Below, piece after piece: positions 18,561 through 28,379 of a stretch of 64,000 nucleotides of DNA. Numbering within the stretch: position 1 is the first letter of the stretch; every line of letters starts with the position of its first letter. The translations under genes were made by a program, and so were the position numbers. Location: positions 620,001 through 684,000 of the forward strand of contig NZ_SBJL01000002.1 in the NCBI RefSeq assembly GCF_004634425.1, in the 5' to 3' direction. The notes under the pieces are model-generated. The model was not told the origin of the DNA. It did no database searches and saw nothing but the letters and a program-made list of their open reading frames with translations. The stretch is from Vitreimonas flagellata (GTDB taxonomy: Bacteria; Pseudomonadota; Alphaproteobacteria; Caulobacterales; Aquidulcibacteraceae).

Positions 18561-20612
18561 ATGTCCCAGATCAATTTCGCCGCAGCACTACAGAAGATCA
18601 CCACTGGCGAGTTGCCGATCGGTGAGCTGATCGCCGCGGCGCAAGCGCTCACCCAAGCGGGCCAACCCGATCAGGCGCGGCAGCTCTACCAAGTTTGGAT
18701 CGCGATGAATGCGGAGCATCCCCTGCTCTTCATTGCGCACTTCAATTGCTCGACTCTGATGCAAGCGCTGGGCGATGCCGCCGGCGGCGAGATCGCGTTG
18801 CGTAGCGCACTGGCGGCGAGCCCCGACTTTGCGCCGGCGCGGATCAATCTCGGCAGCGCGCTGGAGCGCCGCGGCGCGGTGAAAGAAGCGCTCACGGAGT
18901 GGCAAGCGGGCGTGGAACGCCTGGCCGCCGTGACGGGCGATGCGGTTGACTATAAGATCACATTGCTGAAGCAGATCAGCCGCGTGATGGGCGACAATCA
19001 GATGCACGAAGCGTCCGAGACGGCGCTGCTTCAAGCACTCGATCTCAATCCAGAGCAACGCGACGTGCTGGAGCAGTATGGCGCCGTGCGCTTGGCGCAG
19101 TGCAAATGGCCGATTGCGCAGATCAGCCCGAAGATTTCGCGGCGCTCCTTTATCTCGCGCTTCCACCCGCTTTCGGCATGCGCCTATGCGGATGATCCGT
19201 TGATGCATCTCGGCGTGGCGAAGCGCTATGTCGAAGCGCTGACGCCAATCGAGAGCATCAACACGCAATTCGACCGTCGCGACGCGGCGATCGAGACCAA
19301 CCGCCGTTTGCGCATTGGCTATGTGTCGTCGGATCTGCGCAGCCACGCCGTCGGCTATCTGATGGCCAATCTCTTTGAATCGCACGATCCGAGCGCGATC
19401 GAGGTGTTCGTCTATTATTGCGGCATCCCCGCGGACGACGTCATCAATCAGCGCGTGAAGGCCGTCGCCGAGCATTGGACAGACATTCGTTCGATGTCGG
19501 ACGATGAAGCGGCCGCAGCGATCGCGGCCGATGGCATCGATATTCTGGTCGATGTGAACGGGCACACGCGTGAGGCGCGTTTGGGCGTGTTCGCGCGCAG
19601 GCCAGCGCCAATCATCGTCAATTGGCTGGGTTATCCCGGCACGATGGGCAGCCCGTATCACCATTACATCGTCGCGGATGAGAACGTCATTCCGCCGGCG
19701 ATGGAGCATTATTATTCCGAGCGCGTCCTGCGTCTGCCCTGCTACCAACCGAACGATCGCCGACGCATCGTTGATCCGACGACGCCGACGCGGACGGAAA
19801 TGGGCCTGCCGGAAGATGCGTTCGTGTTCTGCAGCTTCAACGCTGCGCACAAGGTCACGCGCTTCTCGTTCGAGCGCTGGCTGGAGATTTTGCGCCAGAC
19901 GCCGAACAGCGTGCTCTGGTTGCTCGATTACAACGCCGAGACCAACGCGCGCCTCCGCGCCTACGCGAGCGCCAACGGAGTCGATGGCGAACGTCTGATC
20001 TTTGCGCCGAAGATCGCCAATCCACGCCATTTGGCGCGCTATCCGTTGGCCGATCTCTTCCTCGACACGGTGCCGTATGGCGCGCACACCACCGCCTCCG
20101 ACGCGCTCTGGATGGGCGTGCCGGTGCTGACTTTGCTGGGCCGGAGCTTTGCTTCGCGTGTGTGCGGCTCTTTGGTGCGTAGCGCTGGTTTGCCAGAGCT
20201 GGTGTGCGATACGCCCGAGGAATTCGTGGCGCGTGGCGTAGCACTCGCGGGCGCCGATCGCTTAAGTTTGCGCGCGTATCGCGAGCGCCTGATTGCAGGC
20301 CGTGATACGTGCACGCTGTTCGATACGGCCCTGCTCGCGCGCAAGCTGGAAGCGCTCTACGTCACGATGCGCGACGAATATCTTGCCGGCCAGCTCCCAC
20401 AGCCCAACCTCGCCAATCTCGATTCCTATCTCGAGATCGGCGTGGCGTACGATCATGACGCCACCGAGATCGGCCTGCTTGCTGAATACGAGGCGCTCTA
20501 TCGCGCTGAATTGACCAAGCGCCATCATCAGCGGCCGATGCAAGCTGACGGGCGCTTGTGGGATGGCGGCGCTATCGCTCCGCGTGCATCTCGGATTGAA
20601 CGCGCAGCTTAG
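18561..20612 (+). CDS. TPR / GT41 glycosyltransferase, SPINDLY/OGT type
   Basis: 683-aa protein from ATG 18561 (a longer frame to 18507 lacks support). Residues 1 to about 190 form several TPR-like helix pairs (for example AQALTQAGQPDQARQLY and LGSALERRGAVKEALTEW). The rest is a GT41 catalytic region: SSDLRSHAVGYL with His262, equivalent to the OGT His498; FNAAHKVTR with Lys431, equivalent to the UDP-binding Lys842; and the DTVPYGAHTTASDALWMGVP and SRVCGSLVRSAGLPELV blocks. GT41 enzymes transfer a nucleotide-activated sugar (GlcNAc, fucose or hexose) to Ser/Thr or Asn of proteins in the cytosol. The Thr/Ser/Asn-rich repeat protein 160 nt upstream on the same strand is the obvious candidate substrate. 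The 3' end overlaps the convergent nodT gene by 4 nt. Confidence 0.9.
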   Translation: MSQINFAAALQKITTGELPIGELIAAAQALTQAGQPDQARQLYQVWIAMNAEHPLLFIAHFNCSTLMQALGDAAGGEIALRSALAASPDFAPARINLGSALERRGAVKEALTEWQAGVERLAAVTGDAVDYKITLLKQISRVMGDNQMHEASETALLQALDLNPEQRDVLEQYGAVRLAQCKWPIAQISPKISRRSFISRFHPLSACAYADDPLMHLGVAKRYVEALTPIESINTQFDRRDAAIETNRRLRIGYVSSDLRSHAVGYLMANLFESHDPSAIEVFVYYCGIPADDVINQRVKAVAEHWTDIRSMSDDEAAAAIAADGIDILVDVNGHTREARLGVFARRPAPIIVNWLGYPGTMGSPYHHYIVADENVIPPAMEHYYSERVLRLPCYQPNDRRRIVDPTTPTRTEMGLPEDAFVFCSFNAAHKVTRFSFERWLEILRQTPNSVLWLLDYNAETNARLRAYASANGVDGERLIFAPKIANPRHLARYPLADLFLDTVPYGAHTTASDALWMGVPVLTLLGRSFASRVCGSLVRSAGLPELVCDTPEEFVARGVALAGADRLSLRAYRERLIAGRDTCTLFDTALLARKLEALYVTMRDEYLAGQLPQPNLANLDSYLEIGVAYDHDATEIGLLAEYEALYRAELTKRHHQRPMQADGRLWDGGAIAPRASRIERAA

Positions 20613-22048
20613 TTCCGCGTTTCGATCACCGGGCCGCCGCCGAAGGCGCGATAGGTGGCGATCGCCGCGCGCGCTTGCTGCGCTTCGGCATCGATGCGCG
20701 TGAGTTCTGCCTCGATCAATTGCTGCTCGGACCGCAGACGATCGCTCAAGCTTTGGATGCCCGCCTCATACGCGGCGCGTGAGCCGCGCGCGGTGACGTT
20801 GGCCGCCGCTTCCGCTTCGTTCGCCGCGTCGAGACGCAAGCGCCCCTGATCGAGCGCCACCAGCGCATTCGAGGCTTCGGCGACGGCCTGCGTCACGGTT
20901 TGGCGATATTGGATCAAAGATTGATCGAATTGCGCATCGCGCTGGCGGATGGTGGCGAAGCGCGAGCCCCAATCGAACAGCGGAATGGAGATGAACGGCG
21001 TCGCCGAACCGATGGTCGCGCCGACGCCAGTCGGATCGCCAATCAGCGCGTCGGACACATTGATCGAGCCGGTAAGATTAATCTGCGGCAGCAGCGCATT
21101 GCGCGCATCGGAGACGTTCGCGGCGGCGAGCAAGGTTTGCGCTTCCGCGCGCGCGACATCGGGGCGGAGGCGCAGCAGGTCCGCAGGCGCTGCCGGCGCT
21201 GCAGTGAGTTCGAGATGCGGCACCGGCGCATTGGCCTGCGCAAGTGCGCTGCGGATGGCGTCGGATTCCGTGCCGGGCGCTACGCCGCGCAGAACGGCGA
21301 GCACGTTTTCCGCGCGGCGTGTTTCGATGATGATGCCTGGAATGCGCGTGCGCGTGGTTGCGGCGGCGCGGCGGGCGTCGGCGGCGTCCGCTTCAGAGGC
21401 AAATCCGGCGCGTGCGCTGGTTTGCAAAATGCCCGCGAGTTCGTCGGAGATTTGCGCCGAGCGCTGCAGCGCCACACGGCTCGCCTGCGCCGCGCGCAAA
21501 TCGACATAGGCCTGCGCCACATCGGCCACGAGCGCGACTTGCGCGGCACGCAGATCAGCGCGCGCGCCTTGCGTATTCGCGCGTGCGCCGATGGCGGCAG
21601 CTTCGAGGCGACCAAACAGCGGAATTTCCCACGTTGCTTGCGCGCCGTACGTGCCGGTCATCTGCTCGCGCTCAAAGCCGCCTGCAGCTGTCGGCAGCGC
21701 GCCATCTTCGATCGCGCGCGTGTATTGGCCCTGCCCTGTTGCGGTCAGCTCCGGCAGATAGCGCGTCAGCGTTTGATACGAGAGCGCGCGTGCTTCGCGG
21801 ATGCGCGAGACGGCGAGTTGGATCGACGGGCCGTTTTGGAGCGCATCCGCAACGAGCGTGTCGAGGGTCGGGTCATTGAATTGGCGCCACCAATCGGTGA
21901 CCGGCAGCTCCGCGCCAGCTGGGGCGTCCTGCCACACCGTCGGGAGAGGCGGCGCTTCAGCCCTCTCGCGCGGCATGGTCGAGCAGGCGGCCAGAACCGC
22001 CGCCGCCGACACCGCCGCTGCCCGGCTGAGGGATCGCAAACGCATCAT
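20609..22048 (-). CDS. NodT-family outer-membrane efflux lipoprotein
   Basis: 479-aa TolC/OprM-like channel. The signal peptide ends in a lipobox LAAC (about residues 19-22), so it is lipid-anchored to the outer membrane. It has two OEP repeats with the usual TDWWRQFNDPTLDTLVADAL start and DARNALLPQINLTGS and YEAGIQSLSDRL segments. It forms the exit duct for an RND pump, almost certainly the divergent MFP-RND pair at 22.8-27.2 kb, which shares the control region at 22049-22228. Of the two N-terminal Met codons, the first is annotated. Confidence 0.92.
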   Translation of the reverse strand: MMRLRSLSRAAAVSAAAVLAACSTMPRERAEAPPLPTVWQDAPAGAELPVTDWWRQFNDPTLDTLVADALQNGPSIQLAVSRIREARALSYQTLTRYLPELTATGQGQYTRAIEDGALPTAAGGFEREQMTGTYGAQATWEIPLFGRLEAAAIGARANTQGARADLRAAQVALVADVAQAYVDLRAAQASRVALQRSAQISDELAGILQTSARAGFASEADAADARRAAATTRTRIPGIIIETRRAENVLAVLRGVAPGTESDAIRSALAQANAPVPHLELTAAPAAPADLLRLRPDVARAEAQTLLAAANVSDARNALLPQINLTGSINVSDALIGDPTGVGATIGSATPFISIPLFDWGSRFATIRQRDAQFDQSLIQYRQTVTQAVAEASNALVALDQGRLRLDAANEAEAAANVTARGSRAAYEAGIQSLSDRLRSEQQLIEAELTRIDAEAQQARAAIATYRAFGGGPVIETRN

Positions 22049-22160
22049 GCCTCGTTACTCCGCAAAGCCTTAGCCCGGCCCTAACCACGTTGGCCGCATC
22101 CTCGGGGCGCGAGGGGACTTGGGTCAGCTGCTTGACCACGTCCAGGTTTAACATTTATAG

Positions 22161-22174
22161 AACGAACATTCGTT
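22161..22174. promoter_or_regulatory. TetR-type operator candidate
   Basis: Perfect dyad AACGAA-CA-TTCGTT in an AT-rich patch (ATTTATAGAACGAACATTCGTTTTATAT) between divergent nodT and tetR. Size, symmetry and position fit a TetR-family operator controlling both directions, including the regulator itself. Confidence 0.65.
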
Positions 22175-22228
22175 TTATATGCAACGCAGCGAACGGGGGC
22201 AAGTCCCTGACGCTTTGGAGAATACGTC

Positions 22229-22837
22229 TTGGCGCGGGTCGCCGATCCCCTGCTGGCTGACAGACGCCGCCGTCAGATCATGGACGCGGCGATCGTCTGC
22301 TTTCGCCGCCGCGGTTTTCACCAGGCGTCGATGCAGGAGATTTGCGCCGAGGCCGGGATCAGCGCGGGCGCGCTGTACCGCTATTTCAGCTCCAAGGCCG
22401 ACATCATTGGCGCCATCGCAGAAGACTCGCGCGCCGAAGGCGACGAAGCGTTTCTCCGCGCGGCGGAAAAATTCGGCTTCCTCGAAGCCATGCTCACCTC
22501 CTCCCGCGACTTTCTGCAGAAGTTCGTCGAGGATGGCCCGCTCGTCGCCGACATCATGGGCGAGTCCTTGCGTGACGAGAGCATCGCCACCGTGCTCCGC
22601 GCGAGCGACCGGCGCAGCATCCTCATTTTCGCGAAAGCCATCATCGCCGCGCAAGCGCGCGGTGAGATCGACAAGTCACTCGATCCCGAAAAAGCGGCGG
22701 ACACCTTGTTCGCGATGGTCGAAGGCATAGGTCTTCGCCGCGCCTTCAACGGCGCCACGGATACCGAAGCCGCGCTCGCGCAATTCCGCGCTGTTGCAGA
22801 ACGCTATTTAGCCCCTCCTCCCCGAGACCGGTCATGA
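22229..22837 (+). CDS. TetR/AcrR-family repressor of the RND pump
   Basis: 202-aa regulator with a TTG start, supported by GGAG 8 nt upstream. The N-terminal HTH is visible: RRQIMDAAIVCFRRRGFHQ then MQEICAEAGISAGALYRYF, followed by the SSKADII linker. The C-terminal ligand domain is helical. Its last codons overlap the MFP start (ATGA at 22834). The perfect dyad at 22161-22174 is its probable operator, making this a classic self-regulated efflux operon. Inducer unknown. Confidence 0.9.
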   Translation: MARVADPLLADRRRRQIMDAAIVCFRRRGFHQASMQEICAEAGISAGALYRYFSSKADIIGAIAEDSRAEGDEAFLRAAEKFGFLEAMLTSSRDFLQKFVEDGPLVADIMGESLRDESIATVLRASDRRSILIFAKAIIAAQARGEIDKSLDPEKAADTLFAMVEGIGLRRAFNGATDTEAALAQFRAVAERYLAPPPRDRS

Positions 22838-24138
22838 ACAAGCCCGAGCGTCCCGAAATCTTCAACAAGGCCGGCGATTTGCTGAAACGCGCCGCCGATG
22901 CAGGCGGCAGCGCGCTGAAGAGCGTGGGCGACGCCAGCGAGGCCGCGTGGAATCGCGCCACAGATGCGCCGGATGAAGCCGGCAAGCGCCGCAAGACTTT
23001 AATCATTCTCGGCAGCGGCATCGCTGCGATCATTGTCGTGCTCTTCGTGGTCAGTCGCTTGGGCGGCGACGGCGCCGTGCATACGCCGGTCTCGACGGCG
23101 CAAGCCGTGTCCGTGATCACGGTTGCGCCGCGCGGCGTAACGCCGACGATTTCGCTCAATGGCGAAGCGCGCCCGGTGCGCGATATCCAAGTTTCGGCGC
23201 CGACAAGCGGCGTACGTGTTCTCGAAATTCTCGTCGATGAAGGCGACACGGTGCGCGCGGGCCAAGCGATGGCGCGGCTCGACACCAATGTCGCGGAAGC
23301 GCAAATCCAGTCCGCGCAAGCCAGCGTGGCGGAAGCGGAATCCTCCGCGATCCGCGCGCGCGGCGAGTATGAGCGCGCGGAATCGATCCGTGACTCGGGC
23401 GCCCTTTCCGCCGAGGCGATCGAACAGCGCCGGGCGGCGGCAGTTGCGGCGGATGCACGTTTGGCGGCGGCGCGCGCGCAAGCGCGGGAAGTGAATGCGC
23501 GCTTGGGCGGCGGTTATGTGCGCGCGCCAGCAGCGGGCTTGGTGATCGACCGCGCGGCGGAAGTTGGCCGCAACGTCGATGGCCAGGTGCTCTTCCGCAT
23601 CGCGGCGGACAATCGTTTGGAAGTGGCGGCGCAGATCGCGGAAGCCGATGCGCTGGCGCTTGAAGTCGGCCAGACGGCGCAATTCACGCTGGTCGATGGC
23701 TCGACGGTTGAAGGCAGGCTGCGGCGCGGCCCCGCTTCGATCGATAGCCGGACACGGACGGGCGAAGCGCTCTTCTCGCTACCGGCCGGCACGCGCGTGC
23801 GCGCGGGCATGTATCTGCGCGGCGTGGCGCATCTCACAGAGCGGAGCGTGCCGGCGATTCCGCAAAGTTCGGTGCTGTACGATGACGGCCAAGCGTACGT
23901 TTATGTTGTCGGCGACAACAATATCGTGCGCCGCACAGAGGTGCAGCTGGGCGCACGCGACGGCGATTATATCGAGATCATCTCCGGGCTCGACCTCGGC
24001 CAACGCGTTGTCGGCGCAGGCGCCGCCTTCTTGCAAGACGGCGAAGAAGTCCGCGCGATCGCCACCGAAGCTGCGGCGGCGCCGGCGGCCACCGCGCCGG
24101 TCCCTCCGGAACAAAATCTTCGCGGCCGGGAAGGCTAA
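22834..24138 (+). CDS. RND efflux periplasmic adaptor (MFP)
   Basis: 434-aa membrane-fusion protein. A cytoplasmic N-terminal segment of about 50 residues precedes one membrane anchor (LIILGSGIAAIIVVLFVV, about 54-72). The biotinyl-lipoyl halves are at DEGDTVRAGQAMARLD and GGYVRAPAAGLVIDRAAEVGR, with an alpha-hairpin between them, then beta-barrel and membrane-proximal domains. The unusually long pre-anchor segment (LLKRAADAGGSALKSVGDAS) looks amphipathic. Stop and start overlaps with tetR and a 3-nt gap to the pump gene indicate one operon. Confidence 0.92.
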   Translation: MNKPERPEIFNKAGDLLKRAADAGGSALKSVGDASEAAWNRATDAPDEAGKRRKTLIILGSGIAAIIVVLFVVSRLGGDGAVHTPVSTAQAVSVITVAPRGVTPTISLNGEARPVRDIQVSAPTSGVRVLEILVDEGDTVRAGQAMARLDTNVAEAQIQSAQASVAEAESSAIRARGEYERAESIRDSGALSAEAIEQRRAAAVAADARLAAARAQAREVNARLGGGYVRAPAAGLVIDRAAEVGRNVDGQVLFRIAADNRLEVAAQIAEADALALEVGQTAQFTLVDGSTVEGRLRRGPASIDSRTRTGEALFSLPAGTRVRAGMYLRGVAHLTERSVPAIPQSSVLYDDGQAYVYVVGDNNIVRRTEVQLGARDGDYIEIISGLDLGQRVVGAGAAFLQDGEEVRAIATEAAAAPAATAPVPPEQNLRGREG

Positions 24139-24141
24139 GCT

Positions 24142-27100
24142 ATGGCTTGGAATATCTCCGCGGGTGCGATCCGCAACCCGATCCCGCCCATCGTCCTGAT
24201 CCTCGCGCTCTTGTTCGCGGGCTGGACGGCGTATGGCCGCTTGCCGATCAACCAATTGCCGAACGTCGATTTCGGCGGCTTCACGGTAACGGTCGCGCAA
24301 GGCGGCGCGGCGCCTGCGGAAATGGAAACGCAGATCACGCAGCGCATCGAATCCGCGCTGACGTCCGTGGAAGGCGTCAAGCGTGTCACCTCCACGATCT
24401 CACCCGGGGTTTCGCAAACGCAAGTGGAGATGGACAGCGGCAGCGATCTCGGCCGCGCTGTCGACGACGCGCGCGACGCGATCAACCGTATTCGCGCCGA
24501 ACTACCGGCCGACATCACCGAACCCGTCATCACCCGCATTGAAGCGGCGGCCCAGCCGATCGGCTATTACGCGGTCGAAGGCCAAGGCATGACGCCCCAG
24601 GACATTTCCTGGTTCATCGACAACGATCTGCAGCGCGAATTGCTGGCGGTGCCCGGCGTGTCCCAAGTGCAGCGCATGGGCGGGGTCGATCGCGAAATTC
24701 GCATCGAGCTCGATCCCGCGCGCATGCTCGCGTACGGCATTTCCGCCGACCAAATCAACAGCCAGCTGCGCGCGCTGAACGCCGACCTTCCCGGCGGCCA
24801 AGCCGAGGTCGCTGGCCAAGCACAATCCATCCGCATCCTCGGCGGCGCGCAAAGCGTGGCGGAACTCGCCGACATCCGCGTCACCGCCAGCGACGGCCGC
24901 ATCGTGCGCATCGGCGACCTCGGCACGGTGACGGACAGCGCCAGCGATCTGCAATCGATCTCACGCTACAACGGCCAGCCGGTGGTGGGCTTTCTCGTGC
25001 TTCGCTCGCGCGGCGCCTCGGAAGTCCAAGTGTTCGACCGCATGGACGAACGCATTCGCGCCATCGAAGAAGCGCGCCCAGAGCTGCGCATCCGCGAAAT
25101 CGGCTCGACCGTCGAATTCATTCGCGGCATGCACGAAAGCTCAATCCATGCGCTGATCGAAGGCGCCCTGCTCGCCTGCGTGGTCGTGTTCTTGATCCTG
25201 CGCGATTGGCGCTCGACGCTCATCGCGGCCGCAGCGATTCCGCTTTCCATCATGCCGACCTTCGCCGGCATGGAAGTGCTGGGCTTTACGCTGAACATGG
25301 TGACGTTGATCGCGCTGGCGCTGGTCACCGGGGTGCTTGTCGACGATGCGATCGTGGAGATCGAGAATATCGTCAGGCACATGCGGATGGGCAAATCCGC
25401 GTATCAGGCCTCACTCGAAGCGGCGGATGAAATTGGCCTCGCGGTTGTTGCGACCACGTTCTCGATTATCGCCGTGTTCGTGCCGGTGAGCTTCATGTCC
25501 GGCGGCATGGGGGTGTTCTTTAGGGAATTCGGACTCACCGTTGCGATGGCGGCGTTCTTCTCGCTTGTCGTCGCGCGCTTGATCACGCCGATGATGGCGG
25601 CATTCTTCCTCAGCAATTCCGGCCACGAAGAGCGCCCGCCCGGCACGATCCTGAACATCTACAAAGACGCCCTGCACTGGGCGATCATCAATCCGTGGAA
25701 GACGATCGGCATTGGCCTGGCCATGTTCGTCGTGCCCGTCGGCTTGCTGATTGCGGGCGCCATTCCAGCCGTCGTGATCCCGCGCTTCGACAACGGCATG
25801 ATCCAGGTGCGCGTGGAAATTCCGCCAGGCACGCCAGTGCTGAGCGCCGATCGCGTGCTGCAACAAATGAGCACGCGCATTCGCGAAGCCGCGCCCGAAG
25901 TCGAAGGCGTGTTTACTTCGATGAGCGGCGCAGACGGTTCAGCGCCAGACGCGACGATCTACATTCAGCTAACGGATCGCAAAGACCGTGATCGCTCCGG
26001 CTACGCGATCCAGCAAGTGCTGCGCCCGGTGCTTGCGGATTTCCCGGACTATCGCGCTGCGTTCGTGCAGGACCAGGGCGGACAATCCGGCTCTGACATC
26101 ACGGTCCAATTTGTCGGCCAAGACCCAGCCGCCGTGAACCTAGCGGCCGAGCGCTTAGCCGCGGCGATGAACCGATTGGACTCGCTGACGGACGTGCGCT
26201 CCGCCTCCGCGCTGCGCCGGCCTGAAATTCAAATCCGTCCACGCCAAGAAGACATGGCGCGCTTGGGCGTCACCGCCGCAAGCCTCGCCTCCGCGATCCG
26301 CATCGCCACGAGCGGCGACGCTGAGCAGAATCTGCCGAAGTTCGATTTGGCCGATCGCCAAATCCCGATCCGCACGACGATCCGCCCGGATCGCAGGCAA
26401 GACCTCGACGCGATCCGCTCGCTGCCGGTGCAGTCGAATCTCGGCGTCCCGGTGCGTCTCGACGCCGTCGCGGAAGTACAATTCTCACTCGGCGAAGCCA
26501 CGATCGAGCGCCGCGACCGCGAGCGCGCGGTGACCGTTGGCGCCAACGTGGTGCCGGGCGTCGAATTGAGTGAGGCGCAGCAGGAAGTGTTCAATCTTCC
26601 CGAAGCGAATGAGCCGCCGCCGGGCGCGCGTCTCGCGGTCGGCGGTCAGACCGAAGATTTCGCGGAAATGACCGACGCATTCGGCACGGCAATGCTGTGG
26701 GGCGTGATCTTGATCTACGGCGTGCTGGTGTTGCTGTTCAAAGACTTCTTCCAGCCGATCACGATCATGATGGCGTTGCCGCTTTCGATCGGCGGCGCGT
26801 TCTTGGGCCTCATCATCGCCAATCAACCGCTCTCGCTATTCGCGTTCATCGGCTTGTTGATGCTGATGGGCCTTGTAACCAAGAACTCGATCCTGCTGGT
26901 CGATTTCGCCGTCGAGCGCATGCACATGGGCGCGAGCCGCAATGCAGCACTCATGGAAGCCGGCATGAAGCGCGCACGGCCGATCATCATGACCACGTTC
27001 GCGATGTCGGCCGGCATGATCCCCGCCGCCGCGGGCTGGGGCGTCGACGGCACGCTGCGTCAGGGCATGGGCGCGGCTGTGATCGGGGGCTTGATGCTCT

Positions 27101-27228
27101 CCACCCTGCTCTCGCTTGTGTTCGTGCCGGCGATGTTCGTGCTGATCGATCGCCTGGAGCGCTGGGTGCAAGGCTTCCTGCCAAAGCCCAGCACCGGCGA
27201 AGCCCACGCGCACACGCCGGCCGAATAA
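24142..27228 (+). CDS. RND-family efflux pump, inner-membrane subunit
   Basis: 1028-aa AcrB/MexF-like proton-driven exporter with twelve membrane segments and two periplasmic porter loops. It begins AWNISAGAIRNPIPPIVLI. The TM4 proton-relay pair is present in TGVLVDDAIVEIENIVRH, and the TM10 lysine in LMGLVTKNSILLVDFAVER. The EMETQITQRIESAL and VEGVKRVTSTISPG porter motifs resemble the less-studied branch often annotated as multidrug/acriflavin RND rather than AcrB itself. Substrates cannot be inferred. Convergent with metB, 2 nt apart. Confidence 0.94.
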   Translation: MAWNISAGAIRNPIPPIVLILALLFAGWTAYGRLPINQLPNVDFGGFTVTVAQGGAAPAEMETQITQRIESALTSVEGVKRVTSTISPGVSQTQVEMDSGSDLGRAVDDARDAINRIRAELPADITEPVITRIEAAAQPIGYYAVEGQGMTPQDISWFIDNDLQRELLAVPGVSQVQRMGGVDREIRIELDPARMLAYGISADQINSQLRALNADLPGGQAEVAGQAQSIRILGGAQSVAELADIRVTASDGRIVRIGDLGTVTDSASDLQSISRYNGQPVVGFLVLRSRGASEVQVFDRMDERIRAIEEARPELRIREIGSTVEFIRGMHESSIHALIEGALLACVVVFLILRDWRSTLIAAAAIPLSIMPTFAGMEVLGFTLNMVTLIALALVTGVLVDDAIVEIENIVRHMRMGKSAYQASLEAADEIGLAVVATTFSIIAVFVPVSFMSGGMGVFFREFGLTVAMAAFFSLVVARLITPMMAAFFLSNSGHEERPPGTILNIYKDALHWAIINPWKTIGIGLAMFVVPVGLLIAGAIPAVVIPRFDNGMIQVRVEIPPGTPVLSADRVLQQMSTRIREAAPEVEGVFTSMSGADGSAPDATIYIQLTDRKDRDRSGYAIQQVLRPVLADFPDYRAAFVQDQGGQSGSDITVQFVGQDPAAVNLAAERLAAAMNRLDSLTDVRSASALRRPEIQIRPRQEDMARLGVTAASLASAIRIATSGDAEQNLPKFDLADRQIPIRTTIRPDRRQDLDAIRSLPVQSNLGVPVRLDAVAEVQFSLGEATIERRDRERAVTVGANVVPGVELSEAQQEVFNLPEANEPPPGARLAVGGQTEDFAEMTDAFGTAMLWGVILIYGVLVLLFKDFFQPITIMMALPLSIGGAFLGLIIANQPLSLFAFIGLLMLMGLVTKNSILLVDFAVERMHMGASRNAALMEAGMKRARPIIMTTFAMSAGMIPAAAGWGVDGTLRQGMGAAVIGGLMLSTLLSLVFVPAMFVLIDRLERWVQGFLPKPSTGEAHAHTPAE

Positions 27229-27230
27229 AG

Positions 27231-28379
27231 TTAGCGCAACGCCTGTTCGAGATCGGCGATCAGATCGTCCTCATGTTCGAGGCCGATGGAGAGACGAAGC
27301 AGCGTGTCGGTGATCCCTGCACGCACACGCGCTTCGGGCGCCATCGCGGCGTGCGTCATCGTCGCGGGATGCGAGATCAACGATTCAACGCCGCCCAGCG
27401 ATTGCGCAAGCGTGAAGCGCTGGAGCCTATCGAGAAAGCCCGGCGCCACGGATACATCACCGGCAAGATCAATGCTCAGCATGGAGCCGAAGCCCTTCTG
27501 CTGCCGCGCCGCGATGGCGTGGCCTGAGTGGTTCGCCAAGCCGGGATAATGCACGGCGCGCAATCCAGCGTTCTTCGCCAGCGCGGTCGCGATCTTCGCC
27601 GCACTCTTCTGCTGACGTTCCAGCCGCACGCTCAGCGTCCGCAAGCCGCGTAAGGTGAGCCAGCAATCAAACGGCGCGCCGGTCACGCCGCAGCAATTGG
27701 CCCACCACTTAAGTTGCTCGACATCGTCGGCGCTCTTGGCAATCACCGCGCCGCCGACGACATCGGAATGGCCGTTCAGGAATTTGGTGGTCGAATGCAC
27801 CACGAAATCGGCGCCGATCGCGAGCGGCTTCAACAAGAGCGGGGAAAGAAACGTATTGTCCGCCGCGACGCGCGCGCCAACGGCTTTGGCCGCCTTGGCG
27901 ATGGCTTCGACATCGACGACACGCATCAGCGGATTGCTGGGTGTTTCGATCCAGACCAGAGCCGGCTTGCGCGCGAGCGCCCCACTCAGCGCTGCCGCAT
28001 CGCCTTGATCGACATAGACGACTTCGATCTGCTTCTTCTTCGCGCGCGCCTCGAACAGCCGCCAGGTGCCGCCGTAACAATCATGCGGCGCAACGATCAG
28101 TGCGCCGGCGTCGAGCAGGTTCAGCACCAGATCGATCGCGGCCATGCCAGAACTGGTGATCACGGCGCCAGCGCCCTGCTCCAGCGCGGCCAATGTGCGC
28201 GCGAGCACGTCGCGCGTGGGATTGGCGGTGCGGCCGTAATCGTAAGCGCGCTTTTTCTGGAAGCCTTCCAGACTATAGCTCGACGACAAATATAGCGGCG
28301 GCATCACCGCGCCTTGGCCGGGGTCTTCGTCGACGCCGATCGAGGCGAGAATGGTTTCGTCGGACTCGAACTTAGTCAT
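27231..28379 (-). CDS. metB: Cystathionine gamma-synthase / trans-sulfuration PLP enzyme
   Basis: 382-aa Cys/Met-metabolism PLP enzyme. The PLP lysine lies in HSTTKFLNGHSDVVGG. The phosphate-binding SSGMAAIDLVL and the segment WIETPSNPLMRVVD are typical. In the operon with metX it most likely condenses an acylated homoserine with cysteine to cystathionine, although O-acylhomoserine sulfhydrylases share these motifs. Its start overlaps the metX stop by 8 nt, and it is last in the SAM-controlled operon. Confidence 0.9.
   Translation of the reverse strand: MTKFESDETILASIGVDEDPGQGAVMPPLYLSSSYSLEGFQKKRAYDYGRTANPTRDVLARTLAALEQGAGAVITSSGMAAIDLVLNLLDAGALIVAPHDCYGGTWRLFEARAKKKQIEVVYVDQGDAAALSGALARKPALVWIETPSNPLMRVVDVEAIAKAAKAVGARVAADNTFLSPLLLKPLAIGADFVVHSTTKFLNGHSDVVGGAVIAKSADDVEQLKWWANCCGVTGAPFDCWLTLRGLRTLSVRLERQQKSAAKIATALAKNAGLRAVHYPGLANHSGHAIAARQQKGFGSMLSIDLAGDVSVAPGFLDRLQRFTLAQSLGGVESLISHPATMTHAAMAPEARVRAGITDTLLRLSIGLEHEDDLIADLEQALR

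Noticed and set aside
20609-22048. The TolC-like protein as an export channel for the repeat protein.
   Set aside because: It is a NodT-type lipoprotein channel divergent from an RND pump operon with a shared TetR operator; no type I ABC exporter is near.
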